Source: Dillenia suffruticosa (Eukaryota; Streptophyta; Magnoliopsida; Dilleniales; Dilleniaceae). Taken from it: a stretch of DNA of 64,000 nucleotides. Under the pieces are notes generated by a model. That model made no database searches and was not told where the DNA came from. It saw only the letters and a program-made list of their open reading frames with translations. Below are positions 1 through 12,025 of this stretch, in pieces. The stretch spans positions 1,064,001 through 1,128,000 of the forward strand of contig JAVTVX010000002.1 of NCBI GenBank assembly GCA_033439265.1. Reading direction: 5' to 3'. Made by a program: the position numbers and the translations under genes. Every line of letters starts with the position of its first letter. The stretch's first letter is position 1.

Positions 1-1394
1 CTCAGAAACTTGATTAAGGGATTTAGTACCATATCCCATTAGACCAACTGTCCGTTAATTTTTTTTTTTACTATATCGATCCGTATTCAAAATTATAGCC
101 AAACTAACTTCTATTTGTCTATTTTAGAGATAGTTTTCTCAATATAATTTTTTTATTTCTAAGAAAGCTAACACCTTAGTTATTAGTTATTATGACAACT
201 ATCAATTGATTTGGTCACTACAACATTGGCAAGGAAGGAAAATAAGGAAGGGGGTGTGCTTGTAATTGTGGTCTTATCAGATCAACCTTTTCGTGAAGTT
301 ATCCATCTTCATGATTAGTTGCTTAATTTCGAATTAATCCATCTTCATTGATTTGTTGTGGCGTCTTAAATTTTTATTTGAATTTCTAATAACTCTACGG
401 CTAGTGTTCTAATTGTCAATCCCCATTCCCTGCATATTGGATTCTATTTGTTTATTGCGGTGGAGAGAGGTTGCTTTGCATATTGTTGTGAATTAAATGC
501 AAAAATTCAAAGATGACATGCCCACATGGTCCCCCCAAATAATTAGCACAGCAATTTATTATGGTATCAGGCCAAACAGGACCATCCCTATCCTCATTGT
601 GCACTAGATGTGAAAGGTGTAGATCAAATTTGTCTTATACAATTCTTTATTTTCTCTTTTCTTATTAACTATAAAATTAAAAATTCTTTTAAGTGATAGA
701 TAAAGATACAGACAACGAGTCAATCAAAAAGACGTGTCAAACTAGAATTAGAATATGAATTCAATAATGAAATTTCATCCTAAATTCAATTGACTTATAC
801 CTTCCACATGCAACGACTATTTTTCAAGTTGAATCAAATTTTAATACATGTAAACTGCATTAATGGATTTGAATATTATGAATTTTAATTTGGAGCACCA
901 AATACCAATGAGTTAAAACTCAATTAGTACCGTTCTCTCTTTCTGGTCTCAAGTGTAAGCCTCCCTTGTATATTCAAAAAAAAAAATTTGGAACTTCAAA
1001 TTCAATCCACTTGTTTGTATACTCAATTTTAAAAGAAAATTAGATCGGAACTAAAAAAGAAATTCAAACTTCATCATGGTCATATAATGAATAATAATAA
1101 TATATTTCAAATCAATATATAAATTTTTCATATTCAAAATCTACTAGTAAATTTAAATCCAGATTGTCTGATGTAGTCCTAAGGTTCAAGGAAATAAAAC
1201 ACTGGATCACCATCGGAAAGGACCGGATCATACTATTCCATCCTCACATGGGAACCGTGAGGAAATTTCAGTAGGATTTGACACCACACAATGATATTAG
1301 AATCTCAGGATCTTGATTCCCTGGAAATTGATTTTTCTAATGCATTTTTGACAAGGCAAGTTGAAAGCTTCTTCTTCGTGTTAGCTAGAAGATG

Positions 1395-1433
<39 letters not shown>

Positions 1434-2946
1434 ATTTGGTAAACATTTAAGTGATGAAATGTTTAAAAATATGACAAGACCAGTATAACCCGTAGGTAGG
1501 AAATTAAAGAAAAATAATAAGAAAAAATTATCCAATTATATGAATAAAATATCAAACTAATTGAATTTTGTGTAAAGTATTCCAGTTTATTTGATTTTTA
1601 ATTTATTTGATTTACATAATATTGCTTCCAGTGATATTAATTTGATTTTCGTGAAGAAGAAAATATTATTATTTTATTTTTCAATTTTTTGGAAATTAAA
1701 GAAATAAAAATAATATATTTTTCTTTTTAATTATATAAGGATTTAAACGTGAGATGAGAAGGCGAAATTGGGCCACGCACAATGCGGCCCTACCCTGCCC
1801 TGCCCACCCCGCGTGCGCCGCTAATGTGTGTCCGTACATCCCCCGCCCCTGAGTCTTCCGCATCAGCTTATTTAAATCATGTCAAACACCAAGAAGTCAG
1901 GAGAAAAGTATCCACCAACTTAGTTTTTTTTATTTTTATTTTTTATTTTTTAAATGAAGTTACGACAATGTTGAAAGTCCTATTATAGTATTTTTCCTTC
2001 CAAAAATTATTAGAAATGAAACAAAGTATCCAAAATTTTGATTTTGACTAAGTGAAAATAAATCTTATATAATCAAATCAAAATCGCAAAAATAACTTCA
2101 ATTCAATTTTTAAATCAAAATTTTTAAATCATTATTCTGATCCTGATTTCTAATTTTTAAAAATTATTCAAGAATCAAATTATAAAAATTTTAAAAAAAA
2201 GTTGAAATAATTGCAAAAATCATTTATAAAAATGAAAACAAAACTAAAATCAATAAATCAAAATAGAAACCGGAGTACAAGGTTCCGAACAGATAACACA
2301 AGATATGTTACAAATTACTATAAGGTAATTTTTTGTCATTTTTTTTTTCATATGAAGTCCGTCATGGGCCATAATAATTAGAAACCTTTTCATTTCCAAC
2401 TCCAACTTATTAAAATATATGAAAACAAAAAATTAATAACACAAGAATTAAATAAAGAATTCAAGTCCCCATGTGGACTCCTTGAACAATTGACCTAACC
2501 TAACTAATTGAGACCAACCCGACCATATTTTTTTTTATTTATAAATTATTATTATTAAATTCAATTTAAATCGAGTTAGATTTTTTAAAATATAAAATTT
2601 TCTCGATGTCTATTTTTTATTTATTAAATTTTAATTCGAGATTTTATTTAAAAAATATCAGTGTATAGTACTAAACCAACTAGGTATTAGTGATGTAATA
2701 AATAATATTGTAATAAATTAAATAAATTTAAATTTAAATAGATCAAATTTTATATAAAAGTTCATTTCAAAAAACAATCAGAATTTTTCAAAATTTAAAA
2801 TTTTGAATAATCAAAATTTCATTGGTCTTATTTCCACAATTTTATGATGTAACTTCGTCCAGAAGATTAGGATCTCAAAACTTTGACTTTTCAACGTCAT
2901 CGCAAAGAGATTTGATTGGTTGAAAATATAAAACCAACGTAGCGGG

Positions 2947-3012
<66 letters not shown>

Positions 3013-5096
3013 TATATATTCAATGACTTGGGTAAGTAGTCCCATGAAAACTCTTAGCAGCAAATAAGAGTTTCAATTTCCAACCCTATTAATTTCAAAT
3101 CTTAGAAAAATCTTACATGAATCTCCTGACAAAGGAAGAAGATAAATACCTAAATATATTTTAAACACTCTTAGATTAGAAAAGGTCCAACCCAAAAAAA
3201 TAAAAAACAATTTTCCCATCCAAAGTCATACACTTTGTATCAAGTTTGTCTAATATCCTTTTTTCTATATATATAAATTATTATGTTCAGTAATTATATT
3301 ATTTTTGATTAAATCTGATTTAAACCGAATGAGATTTTTAAAAGGTAAAACTCTCCCCACACTTATTTTTACCATATACAAAATTTAAATCCGTATTTTT
3401 ATTTAAAAAATGTCAATACCCTATTACCGAATCAATTAAATATTGGTATTTGTTAAACTAATTAATAAAGAAGACCCCTATATATAATTAAAATGTAAAA
3501 AAATCTAACTTAATTAGCAAAAATTACACGTCACAAATAAATAAAACCCCAAATTCAATTAGTGGCAATCACTTTACAAAAATTTTAAAATCATAATGAA
3601 TTTACCAAAAGTTCTTGCATAACACATAAAATCTGTGAACTATTGTGTATTACCCGATAAATTAATTAAAACATTTTAAAAAAATGAAATGGTAGTTGAG
3701 GTTTATATTCCAAACTCATGCAGAATCAAATTAGGACTTGGGTGTGAGGAATCCGAAATTGCATGGAAAATAAGAGGAAACAAATATCGATGTCCCAACA
3801 TATGAAATCTCTCTCTCTCTCTCTCTCTCTCTTCACATTCGGTCAACGAGAGAGAAAATGATGTTTGTAAGCTAGTTAATATTCATCATTTCTTATCTTT
3901 TGAAAGCTCAAGTTGATATTATATCAGTTCTTGTATAAAACTAAACAATAATTTCTGGATCAAGTCCAAGAGATTGAAGATTCGTGGTTGGAAGAAAGCT
4001 TTCCGAAGATCAAACGGTTGATCTGAAACTTCCAATATTGTATGTTAGAAGCCCATATCGTGTAATAACATATCATACCCACATCAAAGAGAGACCACGA
4101 TTTAGTCATATGCCTATTTATACATTATATCAAATGGGCTGATTGAGGATAAAGCTATAATTCTCTCATGCCCTTACACTGTAAAATAAAATTAATAACA
4201 AAAAATCATTTGATAATACTCTAATTATGCCGAATTCAACTATTTTAATTATTTTTTTTATCTATATAATACCTACTAATAATAATCTTTAGTTCCTAAC
4301 ATATAATGAGTTTAGTGAGATAGAATGTTAAGTTTTTTAATCAAATCTTGAATTCAAAACTTGAGAATGGAAAAGACAATACTGAAAGAGCCATCTCCTA
4401 AACAGGGTTTCCATAAATAGTCGAACCAGATTAATTAAAATATAATTCTAGATTCGGACGATGAAATAAAAAAAATATGTAATAATTATAATTATTTCTT
4501 AGTTTGTAAGAATGATTATGTAACAGGATTATACCTGGAGTGGAGACATAACTTGGCGGTTGATGAACTGTATTTGCAAGAGAGTGGATTTAAGTTTTAA
4601 TAGTGATTTTAATATTTTTAGAAGTAATATTGAAAATATTACATTCACACTGATCCACAAACTTCTCATTGAATAAAATAATAATAGTAATGATAATTAG
4701 TTAAAAGATAGTTGATTTTTAATCAGAATATTTCATATCCTATCTTACACGTTTTGCATAGTCGTTTTACTAAGTCTATCGATCAGACTAAGAAACACTT
4801 TATAATAAAAGAATTGTATTAAATGAACCAAATTATATATAATCAAATTATTAATATATTTTAATAGATTTAATTAAATATTTAATTAAAAATTAATCTA
4901 CACAGCTATATAAAATTAAATTTGTTTAGCTTTTGATAACAAAAATCTTAGTATTTTCTCTCCATTACTCGGTGAACGTTGGGTCTACTCTGACCAAGTA
5001 ACCAAGCAGTTTCCCATCCTTATTGTCGTTTTGTCTTCGGTTTTCAAAGACCCTGTTCAATTCAACACGACGATCACAAAGTGCGGCCACGCGGCA
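1..5096. other. Noncoding upstream region of GLR copy 1
   Basis: No supported gene. The region is AT-rich, with an (AT)n tract at about 1396-1431, a (CT)n-(AT)n compound tract at about 2951-3004, a (CT)n tract near 3809-3831 and degenerate dispersed repeats (1-60, about 2530-2690, about 3260-3450). Large parts are shared with the regions upstream of copies 3, 4 and 5, so this is duplicated 5' flank. The short open frames here are low-complexity and not conserved as protein between units. Confidence 0.7.
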
Positions 5097-5103
5097 TATA
5101 AAA
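5097..5103 (+). promoter_or_regulatory. Candidate TATA box, GLR copy 1
   Basis: TATAAAA lies 63 bp before the chosen ATG. The same element sits 62-63 bp before the ATG in copies 3, 4 (as TATAAGA) and 5, inside an otherwise conserved leader. The base context just upstream is ccacgcggc, a near miss to a G-box. Function is inferred from position and conservation only. Confidence 0.45.
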
Positions 5104-5159
5104 TTAGGCAAGCTAGAGAGGCGGCTCCAGCCATGGGAAGGCATTTCGAAGCAAAAAAA

Positions 5160-8100
5160 ATGGATTCACTTCGTTCTCTGTTCTTTGCTTTTGTTTCACT
5201 CGTTTTCTTGTTTTCTTCAAAAGCAAATGGTGGCGTTAAGGAAGATGTAATAGGAGCTATTATTGACACCAGTTCTCGCGTGGGAAAAGAAGAGAGCTTG
5301 GCAATGGAAATGGCTGCTGAAGATTTCAACAATCGCTTCAATGAAACTCTGCATTTGATAGTCAAAGACTCCCAAAGCCAACCCCTTCAAGCAGCTCTTA
5401 TGGGTATGTTTCGTAATTGCATTACCCGCAGAAATTTGAACTTTTTTCATCAGTTGATTGTTTTGGATAAGATTGTAATTTGAAGATTCTCTATGTTAAC
5501 AACCCATACATTTTTGAATTCTATAAGTGGTGCGTTTTATGTGTTAAGTCAATGTTTTGTTTGTTTTTTTTCAAAGGATTCTCGTACTGTAAGCCTTTGA
5601 GTAATCAATCATGAAAAAAAGGCAAATACCTATTAATCCTTAGATGCCAAATTTACATTTTTGGTGGTCATTTTCTTTGAGAGTCTTGGACTGTAAAAAC
5701 ACTTCCTTTTTTAAACTAAATGCATTTTTGTTGGAAATGCAGCTATGGATTTGATTGAGACAGAGAGGGTGAAAGCTATTTTAGGTCCCAATTCATGGGA
5801 AGAAGCAAAATTGGTTGCAGAAATTGGAAGCAGGACACAAACCCCGATACTTAGTTTTCACGAGACTACTCCAAATTGGGCAATAGAGAAATGGCCTTTC
5901 TTGATTCAAGCCTCATCTGATCATTGCATTCAAATGAAGGCCATTGCAGCAATTGTTCAATCTTGGAAATGGCGTCAAGTCACTCTTGTATATGAAGATG
6001 TTGATTCTTATGTCAATGGGGTATTCCCTTATCTCTCTAATGCTCTTTACGGCATCGACGTCGTGATTGCAGAACTTGTAGCTCTCCCATCTGCCAATTT
6101 TCCATCATCTTTGTTGTCTGACGCACTCGTGAGGCTTAGAGAAAGGCAATGTAGAGTTTTCATTCTTCATTCTTCTTTAGAATTGGCTTTAAATATCTTT
6201 GAAACTGCGAAAAAATTGGAGATGATGGAAAAGGATTTTGTATGGATTGCTACGCATTCTATAACAGGCATGGTGCACTCTGTTGACCATGTAAACATCT
6301 CATACATGCAAGGCGGTCTTGGAGTGAGGAGCTATTTCTCAGATAGTGGAGACTATTATAAATCGTTTTATAAGAGGTTTCGCAAAAGATTTCAAGTGAG
6401 GCATCCTCATGAAGAAAATCATGAGCCTGGGATTTTTGCAGTTCAGGCTTATGATGCTGTTTGGACGGTAGGTTTAGCAAGTATAGGAGGATCTGGTTCA
6501 ATTAGTACTGACATGAGAGGACAAAATTTGTTAGAAAAGATTTTGGAAAGTGATTTCAACGGTCTAACCAGCCAAATCCAATTTATAGATCAGAAGTTAC
6601 CGGCAACAAAGATATTTGAGGTCATCAATATTGTGGGGAGAAGCTATAGAGAACTTGGGGTTTGGTCAGAAAATATGGGATTTTCAGAAAAAGTTGAAAC
6701 GGGAGCTAAAAACTTTTCTTCCATGGAAAACTTGGAGCCGGTGATTTGGCCAAAGGGGCCAAAAACAACTCCTAAAGGATGGACTTTTCCAAGCTCATCA
6801 AACGCCACGCTTAGAATTGGTGTTCCCACATCCACTTTCAAGCAATTTGTTACAGTAGAAAAGGACTCCCCACATCAAGGGAACAATTATACAGGGTTTT
6901 CAATTGAAGTCTTCAAAGCTGCAATAGAGTATTTGCCTTATCCATTACCATATGAATTTGTCAATTTTACCAGCTCATATGATGACTTAGTGCAGAGCAT
7001 CTACTTAAAGGTATGGTGTTTGTTCATGTTCCTGTCTAAAAGATGTGCAGAAGGTTGCAGACAACATAATTAGAAACATCTTAGTAGTTCAGATTTCATC
7101 CCAACACTTATGATTAGTGCTATGTAGCTCCTGCATATTTGATTGGCTTGTGTTTTGGAATAGGTTAAACCTTGATTTGAGTTGTCTACTGTTTACGTTT
7201 GTTTTGGGACTGTGTTTAGGCTCTCATTTTAGTTTTAAGTTTTGAGTTTCAGCGGCCTTTTCTTTTTCTTTTATTGACAGCTTCCATGTTTGTTTTTTGG
7301 TGTCGTGACAAAATTTGGATCCTGTCAAATGTCAATGGTTCCGTCTTTTCTGCAAATACTGCGTTTGGTTGAAAGACCTCATCCTAGAAATATGCTCGAA
7401 TGAAGTAATTCCAGATGAATCGGGCAATTTAATTTCATTATAAATTATAAAGGTTAGCATAAAAAAAATAGGGTAACTTCTTTTCTTTTTTCCTGATCAG
7501 ATCAATAAGTTCATGAAATATTTCAATTTATTTATTTCTTATTTTAGATGGAATGGATTTACTTGGACTAATACTTGATTTTCTTTTAGTCTTTCTGGGA
7601 TTAGGTCTTATATGAGAAGGGCTAGGGAAACATTTTAGGATTGATCCCACATGTACATATACATATATCTGCCTATTTGTGCTATTACATGATTTTCTTT
7701 AGTCTTTCTGGGATTAGTCTTGTATGAGGAGGGCTAGGGAAACATTTTTGGATTGATCCCACATGTACATATACATATATCTGCCTATTTGTGTTTTAGC
7801 ATGTGCATGTGCTTATGTCTTATGAGCAAATTGTCATTTTCAGACATATATCCCAAACTGTAATTTTCTTGTCTTTGTATATGACTGATTTTTGGTAGTA
7901 GACTATGCATCTCTGACATATCAGTTCTGTTAACCTTAATAGCATTTAGTTATTTGGTGCATTTTTAACTATCTTTCTGTATTTTTAAAAACTAATGATT
8001 CGAGTACGATGATTGATAGGAATTTGATGCAGTAGTTGGCGATATAGCAATTATAAGCAAGCGATACAAATGGGCAGAATTTTCACACCCATACACAGAA

Positions 8101-9432
8101 CCAGGAATGGTGTTGGTTTCTCCAGTTCAGCTCCAAACAACGGACAAAGCCTGGCTTTTTATGAGACCCTTCACTATAACCATGTGGCTTCTCACAGGGA
8201 TTATCAATATTTTCAATGGCTTTGTTGTGTGGTTAATAGAGCGCAATCACTGCCCAGAACTCAAAGGTCCTTTGCTTAACCAAATTGGGACTCTACTTTG
8301 GCTTGCCTTCAATACACTCTTCTCTGTACACGGTAATAATTCTATTTTAAGTACCTTCATGAAGCCTGTGCTTAAACTTTTAGGACAATCAGTCAGAAGC
8401 AATACATATGTGCAGGGGAGAAAATGCACAGTAATTTATCGCGAATGGCCATGGTGGTGTGGCTGTTTGTAGCTTTAGTGATCACACAAAGTTACACAGC
8501 GAGCCTAACCAGCATGCTCACTCTGCAAAAGTTTGAGGCCACGGTGAAGGATGTGGAGGTGCTGAAGGCTACTAAAGCACCGGTTGGCTATAGTCGGGGA
8601 TCGTATGTGCAGGGTTATTTGATCGATGTCATGGGCTTTGACTCAGAGCTCTTGAAACACTATAAGACACCGGAAGAGTTTGATCAAGCTTTCAGAAACC
8701 AATCGATTAAGGCTGCTTTCTTTGATGCTCCTTTGGCCAAAGTATTCCTTACTAAGTATTGCAAGGGCTACACTCAATCTGGGCCATCATTTAAAATTGG
8801 AGGATTTGGATACGTAAGTCCCCCCTCTCACACCACACATGCACACATGCCCGGACAACATGCTCGATGATGAATATTTATACAAAACTACTGACAACTC
8901 ACTAACATTTACATGACTATACTCCAAAATTTAGTTTAGAAGCGTGGTAGGTGACAAACCTAAGACAAACAATCAGCGCCAATGAGACATTTTCATGTGC
9001 AATGTGCTGTTGTAACAGGCGTTTCCAAGTGGGTCTCAACTTGTTCCGGACATGTCAGAAGCAATTCTAAAGTTATACGAACAAGGAAGGCTGGGAGAGC
9101 TAGAGAATGGCATGATTGCCTCTGAGACCTGTGTCGATGAAGATTCAATCAAGGATTATTCAACTCTTAGTCTGAACAGTTTTTGGGTACTTTTCATGAT
9201 ATCAGTAGGCAGTTCAACAATGGCTTTGATCATCTATGTTATTCATAAGCTGAACTTTGAGGAGCTCATGGTTGAATACTTAACCATTTGGGTCATATCA
9301 GCTATAATCAAGCAAAGATGGCATCAAAGAAGGCAATTACCAAGAAGGGTCACTGATACAGAAATGGGGCCACATGCAGAAATCTGTCCACCATCATCTT
9401 CTTTTTCAATTCAAGGACCGGCAAGGCGTTGA
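5160..9432 (+). CDS. GLR: Glutamate receptor-like channel, copy 1 (intact, 878 aa)
   Basis: Plant ionotropic glutamate receptor homologue, a ligand-gated cation channel subunit expected in the plasma or an internal membrane. Exons read 5160-5403, 5743-7010, 8020-8332, 8416-8813 and 9019-9432; all introns are GT-AG and the frame is continuous. Residues 1-24 look like a signal peptide. An amino-terminal periplasmic-binding-like domain follows (about 28-420, with AILGPNSWEEA). S1 starts near 452 and holds R519 in ISKRYKW, the expected ligand-carboxylate arginine. M1 is about 556-577, the pore loop 592-607, M3 with SYTASL at 634-639, S2 with acidic D712, and M4 about 794-815. Length fits the family. 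The start is the ATG conserved in all five copies; an in-frame ATG at 5133 is less likely. Relative to copies 2-5 it lacks one residue in EKD(N)SP. The clade-2 (GLR2.7-like) placement is by recognition. Confidence 0.92.
7571..7797 (+). repeat. Tandem duplication (~113 bp x 2) in intron 2 of GLR copy 1
   Basis: Two near-identical blocks, about 7571-7684 and 7685-7797, each run from a tgattttcttt motif through gattgatcccacatgtacat to ctgcctatttg. Copy 2 has the same pair (about 22421-22645), while copies 3, 4 and 5 have a single block. It is therefore a marker joining copies 1 and 2. Confidence 0.85.
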
Positions 9433-9738
9433 ATAGAGAGCAATTGCTAGAGCCATTTTAACTTGCATTCATTGCACATGTACCATGTAAAAAGTAAAGA
9501 TCACGAACCTCAGCAAAAGCACTTTATTAGGTTGTAAGAAAAATACAATTGTAAATATTCTCTACCACTTGTGATCAGATTGGCTCCAAAATAGCCTCAC
9601 CTTCTAATCTCCTCGAGATTAAAGTTGATTGTAAACATTATAAATATACACAGTGACCCAAATGCGATTTAGTCTAAATCTTTCGCTTGTTTATTTTGAT
9701 CCAAAAACTCTTATTTTACATAGCTTGAACTTTGAATG

Positions 9739-9744
9739 AATAAA
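9739..9744 (+). terminator. Candidate polyadenylation signal, GLR copy 1
   Basis: AATAAA about 310 bp after the stop, in a stretch (gaatgaataaatgc) also found behind copies 2 and 5. In copy 4 it reads AATGAA and in copy 3 the stretch is deleted. Assigned by motif and position only. Confidence 0.35.
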
Positions 9745-10377
9745 TGCAAAATCTGAAGAAGCATGGTATCATAAAGAATGCAAGGGATATTACTCCATTT
9801 CTGCACGCACAGAATGTTTGGAATAGGGTTACAAGAACTTTTTTTTCCTTGAAATTTTTTAAAATTCAATCCCAATAGAAAAACAAAGGGTTAAAGCAAA
9901 AGAAGACATTTGAATCGGTAATGCCCAATAAATAAATAAATAAAAAAGGAAAAAAGAACAAAACTGGGAAAAACGGAAAAAAGTCATTAAAAGTTACAAC
10001 AATCAGACATCAAAAAACACCACAAGGCCCCTGACAAATCTCATTCATGCATCCCAATAGAAACGCCACAACCCCAACTCTCCACCATCAACTCCCTCCC
10101 CCCAGGAAAAAAAAAAAATTATGTAAATACTTGAAATTTCAGAGGAATTAAAAAATCAAATGAGTTATAGTCACAATAAAAAATATATATATATACAAAA
10201 AAGAATCACACTCCCAAGTCCATTTAAAAATGTTCTGACGATTACAGCAACCAATGATTTCATGCAAATTTTGCAAGCGTGCCAGGGTCCCACTTAATCA
10301 TAGAAAAGAGGGACGACAACATGTGACTGTTAAGCAGGTTAGCACAATGCACCACATTCTCTCTCTCCTCCATCTCA
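9745..10377. other. Conserved 3' flank between GLR copy 1 and the bZIP relic
   Basis: No gene. This stretch recurs behind every GLR copy (ends near 25299, 40075, 49267 and 58947) and corresponds to the convergent tails of GLR and bZIP. It includes poly-A/T tracts and a cacaaccccaactctcc landmark. Confidence 0.65.
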
Positions 10378-10383
10378 CATCAG

Positions 10384-10527
10384 CAGAGATTGAGAATTTG
10401 TCCCTTATTCGTACATCCCATGGCATCAGAGGTCGGAGGTACTGCTGCTGCAACATTGTTGTTGCTGTTCTTGTTGTTGCATTCCTTAATCTGTCTATCC
10501 CCTTTAATGCTTCTTGATGAGCTGCAA
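10384..10527 (-). pseudogene. Decayed bZIP last-exon relic behind GLR copy 1
   Basis: On the - strand this matches exon 4 of the intact bZIP gene (58948-59135). The AAHQEALK start is recognisable, and the 3' part matches PPTSDAMG and the IENLS-like end in a shifted frame. An internal piece that encodes the [14 protein letters not shown] region is missing. The frame is broken, so it cannot encode the zipper tail. It is the most decayed of the four exon-4 relics, in line with an old duplicate. Confidence 0.85.
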
Positions 10528-11138
10528 CATTACACAAAACATCACAAAAACGCTGAAAAATATTGTCCTCAAGAATCCAATCTTGTTGGAAACGGATTTG
10601 GTTAAAAAGATAAAATGAAAAATGTGATTTAAACATAAAATTTTACATTTTTATCAAAGATTTTTAATTATAAAAAAATTATATAAAACTAAACTTGATC
10701 CGTTTTATACCACTAATCAGTTATTTTACTTTTTGAATTTATTCAATTTTCTATAAAAATTCTTTAAGGGATGCAATTTATTATTACGACAAATCGAGAA
10801 AAAACAACTTTTCCCTCCTAAATTATTTTGAAACACAAAGTGAGTTTTCTATTTACCATGCATATTTGAGTACCAATGATGATTTAGATATTATTACTTT
10901 TCCTGGATCCTTCATAACTTAAAAGTAGAGAAATGATAAAGAAGCGCATCAAAGCATGAATATATCCATCCATGTCTGCCTCCATGGTTATGGAGCCAAA
11001 GAATTTCAAACGCCATATTTAAAATTTTTAGGGAAAAAAAATGTAAATGAATTATGCTCCTACCATCTTCGAAAATTTTATCTCAAGCAAGTGCAGCAAT
11101 CCTTTGCTTAATAGCACTATTGTGAGCATTAAGAACTA

Positions 11139-12008
11139 CACTACTACTAGAAAATACATTTTCAGCGACGAAAAATTTCTATTGCTAATATCGACGGATT
11201 TCTGATGGAATACCGTCTGACAGAATACGAAGCGATTTGCGACAAAAATTAGCGACGAAAATATTTCCGTCGCTAGTTCGTCTCTGTAGTGGCCAACAGT
11301 AAAAAAATAAAAAATAAAAAATAAAAAAATTATATAATATTATCAGTGATGGATTACCGACGAAAAAATTAGCAACGGATTACTGACGGAAAAATTAGCG
11401 ATAGATTACTGACGAAATAATTACTGATAGATTTATTTTTAATTTTTTTATTTAATAATTATTTTATTTTATTTTGTAGAAAAATAATATTATTTTATTA
11501 TTTTAAATTTTTATAATTTTATTTTAAGATAAAATAAAATAATTTTATTATATTATAATCAATTATAATTTTATATTATTTTAGTATTAGTAAAAAATAT
11601 GAGGTAAAAATGCTAAGTAAAAAAAAACAAAATATATAATTAAATACTAAACTTGGTCCAGTGGTTTCGGTGGTGGTGGTAGTGTTCTACTCCTTTCGGT
11701 GCGGGTTCGAAACTTGACACGGGCAGGCGGGTCTTGTTAGAGTTGGGGTATTTTATTTTAAGTGATAAAAAATCAACAACCGATTCCGATCCGTTGATTT
11801 TTTCTTTTTTTTTTTTTTTTTCTGTTTCTTTTTTTAGTGAGAGATTTTTTCCGTCACTAATAATCTATGACAGATTTTTTCCGTTGCTGATATTTAGTGA
11901 TATAACTTTTAGCGACGAATAAAATTTATCGTTAAAAAGTATCAGCGACGGAAAAAGGACTTTTAGCGACGGATTTTTTTGTCACTGAAAACCTATTTTT
12001 TAGTAATG
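11139..12008. mobile_element. Non-autonomous CACTA-type DNA transposon (~870 bp)
   Basis: It begins CACTACTACTAGAAAATAC and ends ATTTTTTAGTAATG, the inverse of CATTACTAAAAAATAGG, giving imperfect terminal inverted repeats that continue into subterminal GCGACGAAAAA / GTGACAAAAAA. It is flanked on both sides by CTA (11136-11138 and 12009-12011), the 3-bp target duplication typical of the superfamily. The intact bZIP gene at 59775-59901 shows the empty site with one CTA. The ends carry many short subterminal repeats of the type agcgacggattaccgacg. There is no transposase, so it would have moved with help from a full-length relative. Confidence 0.9.
11652..11720 (+). repeat. tRNA-like Pol III promoter motifs inside the CACTA element
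   Basis: tggtccagtgg (11654-11664) resembles an A box and ggttcgaaac (11704-11713) matches a B box, 39 bp apart, followed further on by a poly-T tract near 11806-11820. It could be a short SINE or tRNA-derived piece captured by the transposon. No flanking duplication was identified, and it is not a foldable tRNA as far as I can see. Confidence 0.3.
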
Positions 12009-12025
12009 CTAGACGTTGATGATCC

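Larger units (their letters stand above)
222..12025 (+). repeat. Tandem duplication unit 1 (upstream block + GLR copy 1 + bZIP relic)
   Basis: First of five related units. It opens with a motif ending aaggaaggaaaataaggaag (near 222) that recurs near 17665, 30757 and 49610. It continues with an upstream block whose landmarks (near 1070, 1650, 1767, 3800) recur in units 3-5, then GLR copy 1, its conserved 3' flank, and decayed pieces of bZIP exons 4 and 3. The right edge is where similarity to the intact bZIP gene stops inside exon 3. Boundaries are read by eye and could be off by tens of bases. Confidence 0.75.
11064..12025 (-). pseudogene. bZIP exon-3 relic split by a CACTA-type element
   Basis: 11064-11138 and 12009-12025 read on the - strand as exon 3 of the intact bZIP gene (59775-59901), covering the stretch [20 protein letters not shown] to QDKIF with substitutions. 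A transposon separates the two parts. Similarity ends within the exon on the right, so the duplicated bZIP piece was cut there. The intron between this and the exon-4 relic (10528-11063) is also alignable to the intact gene. Confidence 0.85.

Noticed and set aside
1305-3063. Open frames with (Ile-Tyr)n and (Arg-Glu)n runs
   Set aside because: Translations of (AT)n and (CT)n microsatellites.
8107-8472. Frame running from GLR exon 3 through intron 3 into exon 4
   Set aside because: Intron 3 of copy 1 happens to lack a stop, but retention shifts exon 4 out of frame; splice sites are conserved in all copies.
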